A program made the position numbers and the translations under genes. A model generated the notes under the pieces. The model did no database searches. It saw only the letters and a list, made by a program, of their open reading frames with translations, and was not told the DNA's origin. Of a DNA stretch of 5,188 nt, positions 1 through 5,188 are shown piece after piece; the first letter of the stretch is position 1; the number at the start of each line of letters is the position of its first letter. Source of the DNA: Flavobacteriales bacterium (lineage in GTDB: Bacteria > Bacteroidota > Bacteroidia > Flavobacteriales_F > PHOS-HE28); NCBI GenBank assembly GCA_025455765.1, contig JALOLX010000133.1, forward strand, positions 1 to 5,188. The letters run 5' to 3'.

Positions 1-594
1 CAGCTGCCCGTGTTCGACGTCACCTGCACCGGGTTCTTCGGCCTGAGCAACGGGCAGACCGTCTCCAGCTCCACCGCCGTACGGGTGTGGCTGCGCAACG
101 ATGGCAACCAGCCCGCCACCGGATTCCCCATCCGCTACCAGCAAGGGCAGGGCGCAGTGGTCAGCCAGACCTTCACCGGAACGCTGGCCGTAGGCGAGGA
201 AGAGCTGGTCACCTTCAACACCGCCTTCGTGCCCAACAGCGATGGTGAAGCGCCCCTCTGCGCTTGGGCGGACCTGGACACCGACCTCAACGCAGACAAC
301 GATACCACCTGCGTGGACCTGGTGACCTGGGTGGGTGTGGACGAGCTCAGCATCCGTTCTGTGGAAGTGCTGCCCAATCCTGCCCGTGACCAGATCACCA
401 TGCGTGGCCTGCCCGCAGGTTCGCTTGTGCTGCGCATCATCGATGCGCAGGGCCGCGTGGTGGTGGACCAACAGCAGCGCCATGGCGGCGGCGACCTGTT
501 CGTAGGGCTGGAAGGCCTGGCTGCGGGCGGGTATCACGTACAGGCCCGGGTGAACGACCAGCGATTCCAGGCCCGTCTGGTGGTGCAGCCCTGA
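1..594 (+). CDS. C-terminal part of a T9SS-secreted (type A sorting domain) surface/extracellular protein, 5'-truncated by window edge
   Basis: The frame is open to base 1 and ends at TGA 592-594, giving 197 visible residues. The GTG at 10 is an internal Val codon, not a credible start, because the coding pattern continues upstream of it. Residues about 5-105 form a beta-rich module (RVWLRNDGNQPATGF, later VGEEELVTF, then an acidic DLDTDLNADND stretch). This resembles the CARDB/Ig-like repeats that often precede sorting domains. Residues about 120-197 fit the T9SS type A C-terminal domain: VEVLPNPARDQ, then LRIIDAQGRVV, then LEGLAAGGYHVQARV and a short basic/hydrophobic end. In the known system this domain directs the protein through the Bacteroidota type IX translocon, is cleaved, and the cargo is released or bound to the cell surface. 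The catalytic or adhesive part lies outside the window, so the specific function cannot be named. Two Cys in the Ig-like module (residues 87 and 104) could form a disulfide (inference). Confidence 0.9.
   Translation, partial: QLPVFDVTCTGFFGLSNGQTVSSSTAVRVWLRNDGNQPATGFPIRYQQGQGAVVSQTFTGTLAVGEEELVTFNTAFVPNSDGEAPLCAWADLDTDLNADNDTTCVDLVTWVGVDELSIRSVEVLPNPARDQITMRGLPAGSLVLRIIDAQGRVVVDQQQRHGGGDLFVGLEGLAAGGYHVQARVNDQRFQARLVVQP
358..591 (+). other. T9SS type A C-terminal sorting domain (protein domain)
   Basis: This is the coding span of about 78 residues at the end of the partial secreted protein. The three conserved blocks appear in the usual order and spacing: PNPARD near the start, a hydrophobic strand with DAQGRVV in the middle, and the LxGLAAGGYHV block before the final strand ending LVVQP. 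This is the export signal of type IX secretion substrates, and its presence implies that the genome encodes the Por/Spr translocon. Confidence 0.88.
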
Positions 595-625
595 AGCGCA
601 CAGAGGGCACTTCCGCCACAGGGGT

Positions 626-633
626 TACTTTTG
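626..633 (+). promoter_or_regulatory. Candidate Bacteroidota -7 promoter element (TACTTTTG) upstream of the ompH-like gene
   Basis: TACTTTTG matches all six fixed bases of the TAnnTTTG -7 element read by the Bacteroidota primary sigma factor. It sits in the only sizeable gap on the + strand, 39 bp before the ATG at 673, where an operon promoter would be expected. No TTTG or TTG -33 box is visible 19-23 bp upstream; that region, around 600-607, reads agcgcacagaggg. The start point would fall about 5-8 bases downstream, inside the left arm of the adjoining hairpin. The motif match is seen directly; promoter activity is inference. Confidence 0.4.
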
Positions 634-662
634 GGCGCCCTTCCCGCTCGGGAAGGGCGCTC
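633..662 (+). terminator. Strong GC-rich hairpin between the T9SS-cargo gene and the ompH-like gene; possible terminator or 5' leader structure
   Basis: The perfect 11 bp arms GCGCCCTTCCC (635-645) and GGGAAGGGCGC (650-660) are separated by the tetraloop GCTC. One G-U and one G-C pair at the base extend the stem to 633-662. It lies 38 bp after the upstream stop and ends 10 bp before the next ATG. The bases after it on the + strand are ATCGTTACAC, with no U-run, so it is not a textbook intrinsic terminator. On the - strand the stem would be followed by AAAAG, which is also not a U-run. It could still stop or slow readthrough from the upstream gene, protect a processed 3' end, or block ribosome access to the downstream start. 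Confidence 0.5.
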
Positions 663-672
663 ATCGTTACAC

Positions 673-1332
673 ATGTCCAAGATCCCCACACCCCTGCTCA
701 TCGTCTGGAACATCCTGCTTACCGCCGGACTGGCGTGGGCCCTCTGGCCTTCCGCTTCCACCGCTGAAGGCGCAGGTGCAAGTGCCGAGAACGACACCGC
801 TGATACCGCCCTGGTCATCACGCCCACCTTCACGGCCGACAGCTTGAAGAACGCGGTGGCACGCATCGCCTACTTCCACATGGACAGCGTGAAGGAACGC
901 TACGAGCTGATCAAGGAGAAGGACGACAGCTTCAAGCGGGAAGGCAAGCGCCTGGAATCGAACCTGCAGAGCGAACTGGCCAAGGCTCAGGCACGCTACG
1001 AGGAATTGATGAAGAAGGACCACACCTACAGCACGCAGACCGAGCTGAAGCAGGACGAGGCCGAACTGCAGGGGCTGATGGGCCGCATCCAGCAATTGCA
1101 GGCCTCCGGCGAAGATCGCCTGATGCGCCTGGAAGCGGAAATGCTCAATGAGATCACCGGAGAGATCCAAGCCTTCCTCGAGGATTACAACAAACAGGCG
1201 GGCTTCGATTACATCTACAGCATCCAGAACGGCGGCCAGATCTGGGTGGGCGACAATGCCCTGAACATCACCGCGGACATGGTCAGCGGGCTCAATGCCC
1301 GCTACCGCGCAAGCAAGAAGACCGCCAAGTGA
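673..1332 (+). CDS. OmpH/Skp-family periplasmic chaperone-like protein, apparently N-terminally membrane-anchored
   Basis: The product has 219 residues. I chose ATG 673 because the hydrophobic N-terminus begins there. The in-frame TTG at 631 would put the hairpin inside the coding region and add a charged, unrelated leader. Residues 7-25 (PLLIVWNILLTAGLAWALW) form a signal or anchor segment with no clear Ala-X-Ala site or lipobox. Residues 26-60 are a low-complexity Ala/Ser/Thr/Asp linker. Residues 63-210 match the OmpH (Skp) family of Bacteroidota: ARIAYFHMDSV with ERYELIKE, then a long charged coiled coil (about 75-170), then FLEDYNKQAGFDYIYS and the closing segment with ALNITADMVSGLNARY. 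Skp-type proteins hold unfolded outer-membrane proteins in the periplasm, usually as trimers with coiled-coil arms. It is the first gene of a compact cluster with the DUF4924 and OstA-like genes, which supports an envelope-assembly role. The chaperone function is inferred from family membership, not from catalytic residues. Confidence 0.88.
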   Translation: MSKIPTPLLIVWNILLTAGLAWALWPSASTAEGAGASAENDTADTALVITPTFTADSLKNAVARIAYFHMDSVKERYELIKEKDDSFKREGKRLESNLQSELAKAQARYEELMKKDHTYSTQTELKQDEAELQGLMGRIQQLQASGEDRLMRLEAEMLNEITGEIQAFLEDYNKQAGFDYIYSIQNGGQIWVGDNALNITADMVSGLNARYRASKKTAK

Positions 1333-1334
1333 GC

Positions 1335-1883
1335 ATGGACCTCCTCGCGCATCGCAAACAGGAGAACGCAGCGGCCTATGTGATCAGCATGTGGCACCTG
1401 GAGGATCTGCTGCGTGCGAACGGTCTCGACCTGTACCGCGTGGTGGACCAGCTCGTGGAACCCATGGAGGCCGACCCGCATACCAAGGCCTCCATGGCCA
1501 CCTGGTACGCCAGCCTCATCGACCGCATGAAGGCCGAAGAGATCACGCGCTTCGGTCACCTCGCCGAAGTGAACGAAGTGGTGAACGAGCTCGAGTTCCT
1601 GCACGCCTCCTTGGTGGATGTGATGAACGAGGAGAGCTACACCGCCCTCTTCGAACGTGCAAGGCCCGCCATCAGCGACCTGCAGGACAAGTCCGGTGAG
1701 GACGCCGTGGGGACCGTGGAGACCGCGTTGACCGCCATCTACGGCGTAATGGTGCTCCGCGCTGCCAACAAGCCCATCAGCGAAGGCACCGCAGCTGCCG
1801 AACAGCACATCCGCCGCATGCTGGAACAGCTCAGCGAACACTACCGCCAAATGCGCAAGCTGCCCGGCGTGTCCCTCAATTGA
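1335..1883 (+). CDS. DUF4924 family protein (function unknown, Bacteroidota)
   Basis: The product has 182 residues from ATG 1335, two bases after the upstream TGA. A GTG at 1329 would add two residues and overlap that stop (GTGA). I prefer the ATG because remembered family members place their conserved Asn about 11 residues from Met, as here (N11 before AAAYVISMW). Seen in the sequence: HRKQENAAAYVISMWHLEDLL near the start, WYASLIDRMK at about 57-66, a helix with NEVVNELEFLHASLV at 80-94, AIYGVMVLR at 134-142, and a C-terminal helix ending in YRQMRK. The whole chain looks alpha-helical, with no signal peptide or membrane segment, so it is probably cytoplasmic. This order matches DUF4924, whose role I do not know. 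It is translationally close-coupled to the OmpH-like gene and followed after 25 bp by the OstA-like gene, so co-expression is very likely. A regulatory or assembly role in outer-membrane biogenesis is only a context-based suggestion. Confidence 0.8.
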   Translation: MDLLAHRKQENAAAYVISMWHLEDLLRANGLDLYRVVDQLVEPMEADPHTKASMATWYASLIDRMKAEEITRFGHLAEVNEVVNELEFLHASLVDVMNEESYTALFERARPAISDLQDKSGEDAVGTVETALTAIYGVMVLRAANKPISEGTAAAEQHIRRMLEQLSEHYRQMRKLPGVSLN

Positions 1884-1908
1884 CCCGATCCGGCACAGCG
1901 CTTGCCAG

Positions 1909-3453
1909 ATGCCCTTCGTGAACCGCGTTCTTCCTCCGCTCGTCCTCGCCTTGCTGGTGTGGAGCTCCTCTGCCCATGCGCAGGAGCAGCAGGGCGGACG
2001 CGTGGAGATCCGCAGCGCCGATACCTGGGAGTACGACGATGCCATCGCGCCGGGTGCCCAACGCTTGAAGGGCAACGTGCTCTTCGCCCATGGCGATGCG
2101 CTCATGCGCTGCGACAGCGCTTACCTGTTCGAGGACCAGCGAATCGAGGCCTTCAGCCGCATCACCGTGCAACAGGGCGACAGCCTCTTCATGCAGGGTG
2201 ATCGCCTGCACTACAAGGGTCGCGAGCGCACCGCACGCATCGAAGGCAATGTGCAGCTGCGCGATCGGTCCATGACCTTGGAGACACCGGCGCTGGACTA
2301 TGACCTGCGCAACAAGCACGGCAGTTACACCCAGGGCGGGCGCATCACCTCCAACGATGGCTCCGTGCTTACGAGCGATGTGGGCGTATACCTCGCTGGG
2401 CCGCGCCTCCTCCAGTTCAGTCGCAATGTGCGCAGTGAACATCCCGAACGCAGCATCGCCTGCGATACGATGCACTACGCCCCTGGAACCAAGAAGGTGT
2501 TCTTCTTCGGTCCGAGCACCATCACCATGAAGCGCGACAGTACGGTGATCCGCACCACCCGTGGAAGCTTCGATACCGCCAATGATCGCGCGCTCTTCAG
2601 CCGCCGCTCCAGCGTGGATACCAAAGGCCGCCTGCTCGAAGGGGACAGCCTCGATTATGACAAGCGGCGCGGCTTGGGCAGGGCCTGGGGGAACGTGGTG
2701 CTTACCGATACTGCGGCCGATATGATCACCCGCGGGCAGCATGGCACCTACGCCGAACGCTCCGATGAAGCCATCGTTACCGGTCAGGCCGAGCTGTTGT
2801 TCCTGCTCGACAACGATACCCTTCACCTGCACGCGGACTCGCTCATCGCCCGACCCGACAGCGCAGATGGCCCGCGGCGGGTGACCGCGCGTCGTGGTGT
2901 GCGCTTCTTCAAGAGCGATCTCCAAGGCACCTGCGACACGCTCATCTACAGTGAGGTCGACAGCCTCATCCGCATGTTCCACCGGCCCGTGCTCTGGTCC
3001 GGCGATGACCAGATCATCGGCAAGCACATCCGCATCCTGCTGAAGGATGGTGGCATCCATCGCCTTTTCGCCGAACAGGATTGCTTCCTGATGAGCCAGG
3101 TGGACAGCAGCCATTACGACCAGGTCACCGGCACTGAAATGACCGGGATCTTCGCGGACAATGAACTGCGGCGGCTGCTGGTGGAAGGCAATGCACGCAC
3201 CATCTACTTCGCCCTGGAAGGCGAGGAAGCGGAACGTCGCATCACGGCCGTGAACCGCGCCGATTGCAGCCGCATTGCGGTGGGCATGCGCGAGGGCGAA
3301 GCCAACACCATCACGTTCATGCAGCAACCCGACGCCACACTGTATCCCTTGGAGCAGGTACCGGTGGAAGAGCTGCGCATGCAGGGTTCGGACTGGCGCG
3401 CCGCGGAACGCCCAATGGACCGCGCGGATATCTTCCGCCGCATCACGGAGTGA
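1909..3453 (+). CDS. OstA/LptA-like periplasmic protein (LPS transport, OstA-domain repeats)
   Basis: The product has 514 residues from ATG 1909. Residues 1-24 are a Sec signal peptide: an N-terminal Arg, hydrophobic core PPLVLALLVW, and an AHA site before Q25. The mature protein is almost all beta-strand and repeats an OstA/LptA pattern in which a GNV-type strand is followed by a strand ending in D-x-L/M-x-Y. Clear units start near K54 (KGNVLFAHGD), E112 (EGNVQLRD), R172 (RNVRSEHP), W260 (WGNVVLTD) and R329 (RGVRFFKSD), with weaker ones near 357 and 426. The family forms a beta-jellyroll groove for lipid A: LptA bridges the periplasm and the LptD N-terminus receives LPS. At 514 residues this is much longer than the roughly 185-residue E. 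coli LptA, as is usual for Bacteroidota OstA-like proteins. There is no LptD barrel, so I do not call it lptD. It has five Cys in the mature chain (68, 185, 342, 392, 453). It is last in the cluster, has no visible Shine-Dalgarno, and its 3' end overlaps the convergent gene by 11 bp. Confidence 0.88.
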   Translation: MPFVNRVLPPLVLALLVWSSSAHAQEQQGGRVEIRSADTWEYDDAIAPGAQRLKGNVLFAHGDALMRCDSAYLFEDQRIEAFSRITVQQGDSLFMQGDRLHYKGRERTARIEGNVQLRDRSMTLETPALDYDLRNKHGSYTQGGRITSNDGSVLTSDVGVYLAGPRLLQFSRNVRSEHPERSIACDTMHYAPGTKKVFFFGPSTITMKRDSTVIRTTRGSFDTANDRALFSRRSSVDTKGRLLEGDSLDYDKRRGLGRAWGNVVLTDTAADMITRGQHGTYAERSDEAIVTGQAELLFLLDNDTLHLHADSLIARPDSADGPRRVTARRGVRFFKSDLQGTCDTLIYSEVDSLIRMFHRPVLWSGDDQIIGKHIRILLKDGGIHRLFAEQDCFLMSQVDSSHYDQVTGTEMTGIFADNELRRLLVEGNARTIYFALEGEEAERRITAVNRADCSRIAVGMREGEANTITFMQQPDATLYPLEQVPVEELRMQGSDWRAAERPMDRADIFRRITE

Positions 3454-5188
3454 AGCGCTCACCGCTGCGCACCACGTCGCTCAGGACCCCTCCGTCGGTG
3501 ACGCTCGAACCGCCGTCCACTTCGCGGTCGCGCACATTGTCCTGGAAGCTGTTGCGGTAGAGCACCACCTTGCTGGCACCGCGCATCGCTCCGGCACTGC
3601 TAACGCTCATCACCAGGTCGTTCTTGCGGAAGCGTACATCGTCCACATGGACCGTGGCTCCATCGCGCACCTGCACAGCGGTGGCACACCCCTCCACCAG
3701 CGTGTTCAAGAGCAGTACTTGGGCGGCATTGGTGCCGTGGATCCCCGCAGCTTCTCCCCCCAACACAGCGCCGCCTTCGATCCGCACGCGGCCACCCTCC
3801 ACCAACACACCACCCGGCCCACGACCGCGCGCAGCACCACGCACCACCACGTCCTTCAACACGGCCTTGGTCTGCGTCAATTGCACGATGGCACCTTGTA
3901 CCAGGCCGCCGCGCACCTCCACTTCACCGCCCAGCACATGCAGGGCCGTACCACCGGGCGCGCCTTCAAGCACACAGCCTGTCACGAGCACGTTGGCCAC
4001 GCCCTGCAGCCGCAACAAGGCCCCTTCTTTGCGGCCACCGCTCATCTGCAGGCCTGCGATCACCGCTCGGTCACCCGCACCGCCCACCACATAGATGCCC
4101 TTGTGCTGAACACCTTTCGCTGCTGGACGAATGAATACGGGATTGAGCTTGGTGCCGCGCACGTCCAACGCGCCCCGTACCTGCAACTGTGCGTCGGGAC
4201 CCAGTTCGAGGCGGGCTCCAGGCAGCAAGATGACACGGTGCCCCTGCGGGAAACGCAGTTCGCCATCGATGCGGTACTTGCCCCGTGGGAAGACCACGCT
4301 GTCGCCCTGCGCGATCAACTTGGTCATCCGCTGCAACGTGGCGAGCGCGTCGGTGCTGGGTGCTGCAGCGGGTGCCAACGATGAAGGAGCCGCGGTGCCC
4401 GCCAACAGTGCGTGACCGGGAGGCGGCTCAAGCGGCAACCGGGTTCGGGTGACCCCTGTGCGGTCATCGAGTGCGGCCAACAATTCGTCGATCAAGGCCT
4501 CTGCACGGGCCATGTGCAGGGGTGATGAACCTGCCCCGTACAGCTTGGGGACCCAGGCGGCAGCTACGGCACGCATACGCTCCCGCAGTTCGCCCCGCTT
4601 GGCCTGTAGTTGGTCCTGTGCCTTGCGGAAGGCCGTTGCATACACCTCGCTATGGACCATCTTCCCGATCGGTCCTTCGCGCAGTGTGCTCATCGGGTTC
4701 ACAGTAGTTGAGCGCGGTGCGCGCCATACGGGCCACAACTTCAATTCCGCCAGGCGATAGGCCACCGGTTGCTCACCGCTCCAGGGATCGTGCGGCACCG
4801 CCAGCGAGCGCAACAACGACCAACGGGCCCACGCATCCACATCCAGTGCATCCTTCGCTTCCTGCGCGCCCCGCCACAAGGCGTTCAGTTGGGCGTTGGC
4901 CAGGCTGTCCTCCTTCACCCGCGGGGCCAGCGCGTACGCAGCCCGGGGATCGAACACAACGTCCACCACCACCGCATCGCCGGCACCTTGTCGACGGAGG
5001 AAGTGTGCATCCACGACCTCCTCCTTCACATGCACACCGAGATCACGGCCGCACGAGATCACCCGCACCAGGGTCAGCTCCGGCGCGAGCACATCCAGCT
5101 CCACCGCCAGCAACTGCACCAAGCGCATACGCAACAATGCATCCGTCGCGGGCCGTAAGGTGAAGGACCGTTGACCGCGCAGGTCCGC
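3443..5188 (-). CDS. CotH-like domain protein with C-terminal right-handed parallel beta-helix, 5'-truncated by window edge
   Basis: The frame is open from base 5188 down to TGA at 3445-3443, giving 581 visible residues. The apparent start at 5137 is a TTG (Leu) inside continuing coding sequence, so the true start lies outside. Numbering is from the edge. Residues 1-80 (DLRGQRSFTLRP, then RMRLVQLLAVELDVLAP, LVRVISCGRDLGVHVKEEVVD, FLRRQG) resemble the CotH kinase-like family: an RG-x-x-S-F block, a short helix, then 'lNG-x-x-lGvY-x-x-E' as CGRDLGVHVKEE. Residues 110-160 (LDVDAWARWSLLRSL, then VAYRL, LKLWPVW) fit the following CotH region. Residues 175-245 are helical and 254-281 an Ala/Pro/Ser linker. 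Residues about 297-552 are stacked short strands rich in V, G and N, fitting a pectate-lyase-like right-handed beta-helix. The usual Asp after the PxxW-type strand appears replaced (VWRAP), so kinase activity is uncertain. A cell-surface or exported role is likely from the architecture, but no signal peptide is visible. The CotH call is from remembered family features (moderate); the beta-helix is firmer. Confidence 0.72.
   Translation of the reverse strand, partial: ADLRGQRSFTLRPATDALLRMRLVQLLAVELDVLAPELTLVRVISCGRDLGVHVKEEVVDAHFLRRQGAGDAVVVDVVFDPRAAYALAPRVKEDSLANAQLNALWRGAQEAKDALDVDAWARWSLLRSLAVPHDPWSGEQPVAYRLAELKLWPVWRAPRSTTVNPMSTLREGPIGKMVHSEVYATAFRKAQDQLQAKRGELRERMRAVAAAWVPKLYGAGSSPLHMARAEALIDELLAALDDRTGVTRTRLPLEPPPGHALLAGTAAPSSLAPAAAPSTDALATLQRMTKLIAQGDSVVFPRGKYRIDGELRFPQGHRVILLPGARLELGPDAQLQVRGALDVRGTKLNPVFIRPAAKGVQHKGIYVVGGAGDRAVIAGLQMSGGRKEGALLRLQGVANVLVTGCVLEGAPGGTALHVLGGEVEVRGGLVQGAIVQLTQTKAVLKDVVVRGAARGRGPGGVLVEGGRVRIEGGAVLGGEAAGIHGTNAAQVLLLNTLVEGCATAVQVRDGATVHVDDVRFRKNDLVMSVSSAGAMRGASKVVLYRNSFQDNVRDREVDGGSSVTDGGVLSDVVRSGERFTP
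3533..4300 (-). other. Right-handed parallel beta-helix repeat region (protein domain)
   Basis: This is the coding span of roughly 255 residues made of about ten to twelve degenerate rungs of 20-25 residues. Typical rung cores are VILLPGARLELGPDAQLQV, VLVTGCVLEGAPGGTALHV, VEVRGGLVQGAIVQL, VRIEGGAVLGGEAAGIHG, VLLLNTLVEGCATAVQV and VVLYRNSFQDN. Alternating hydrophobics, Gly/Asn turns and the 'G-x-A-L/I-x-V' closings are typical of the pectate-lyase-like/PbH1 fold. An opening cap of the form 'FPRGKYRIDGELRFPQGHRVILLPGARLEL' type (given here only by its ends, FPRGKY and ARLEL) resembles the 'laying down of a baseline value' start seen in periplasmic and surface beta-helix proteins. The region is GC-rich and throws long spurious frames on the + strand. 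Confidence 0.7.

Noticed and set aside
631..672. Upstream TTG start for the OmpH-like gene
   Set aside because: It would translate the hairpin into a charged leader ahead of the hydrophobic segment and spoil the export signal.
1329..1334. GTG start giving a 4 bp GTGA overlap with the upstream stop
   Set aside because: It is possible, but ATG 1335 gives an N-terminus whose length matches remembered DUF4924 proteins. It is kept as the alternative start.
1892..1906. Small inverted repeat GGCA...TGCC just before the OstA-like start codon
   Set aside because: A 4 bp stem with a 7-base loop is expected by chance in GC-rich DNA. It is not a terminator or a supported operator.
1302..2105. A 267-codon - strand frame antisense to the DUF4924 gene
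   Set aside because: It is antisense to a recognisable family member and starts inside the OstA-like gene. The composition is shadow-like.
1876..3462. A 528-codon open frame on the - strand, antisense to almost the entire OstA-like gene
   Set aside because: The translation is His/Ala/Val-rich with no recognisable fold or signal. The + strand frame has a clean signal peptide and OstA repeats. High GC third positions routinely open the complementary frame.
3450..3462. Near-palindrome GTGAAGCGCTCAC at the convergent gene junction, considered as a shared terminator
   Set aside because: It has only 4 bp arms plus an imperfect centre and no T-run on either strand, which is too weak to call.
3275..4384. 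A 369-codon + strand frame running from the OstA gene into the opposing gene
   Set aside because: It starts out of frame inside the OstA-like gene and is His-rich low-complexity sequence antisense to the beta-helix. It shows no domain pattern.
3466..4450. Repetitive-looking GC-rich stretch considered as a DNA tandem repeat or CRISPR-like array
   Set aside because: I see no exact direct repeats at regular spacing. The periodicity is explained at the protein level by beta-helix rungs.

Overview
The window looks like chromosomal DNA from a GC-rich (roughly 60% or more by eye) member of the Bacteroidota. Four observations support this: a type IX secretion (T9SS) type A sorting domain at the left edge, an OmpH/Skp-like protein of the Bacteroidota type, a DUF4924-family protein (a family I know only from this phylum), and a long multi-repeat OstA/LptA-like protein. 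Starts also lack clear Shine-Dalgarno sequences, and a TAnnTTTG-type -7 promoter element is present, both common in the phylum. A high-GC Flavobacteriales-like lineage is a guess from protein style only.

Layout: (1) 1-594 (+), the C-terminal end of a large secreted or surface protein, with a CARDB/Ig-like module followed by a T9SS sorting domain. (2) 595-672, a short gap with a perfect -7-like TACTTTTG that abuts an 11-13 bp GC-rich hairpin. (3) 673-3453 (+), a tight three-gene cluster: OmpH-like periplasmic protein, DUF4924 protein, OstA/LptA-like protein. The first two genes are 2 bp apart (or overlap by 4 bp if a GTG start is used) and the third follows after 25 bp. (4) 3443-5188 (-), a convergent gene open at the right edge. 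It encodes a CotH-like domain joined by an Ala/Pro linker to a right-handed parallel beta-helix. Its stop lies inside the 3' end of the OstA gene, an 11 bp tail-to-tail overlap.

How the genes fit together: OmpH/Skp proteins escort unfolded outer-membrane proteins, and OstA-domain proteins carry LPS across the periplasm or help insert it. The cluster therefore reads as an outer-membrane biogenesis operon, and it places the uncharacterised DUF4924 protein in that setting. The flanking genes encode exported or surface-type proteins but need not be functionally linked to it.

I see no tRNA, rRNA, CRISPR array, insertion sequence, phage gene or obvious horizontally acquired segment. No stretch over 300 bases lacks a gene. 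The most unusual item is the CotH-like/beta-helix fusion. The most useful inference is the genetic tie of DUF4924 to OmpH and OstA. I found no convincing case for a wholly new multi-gene system.
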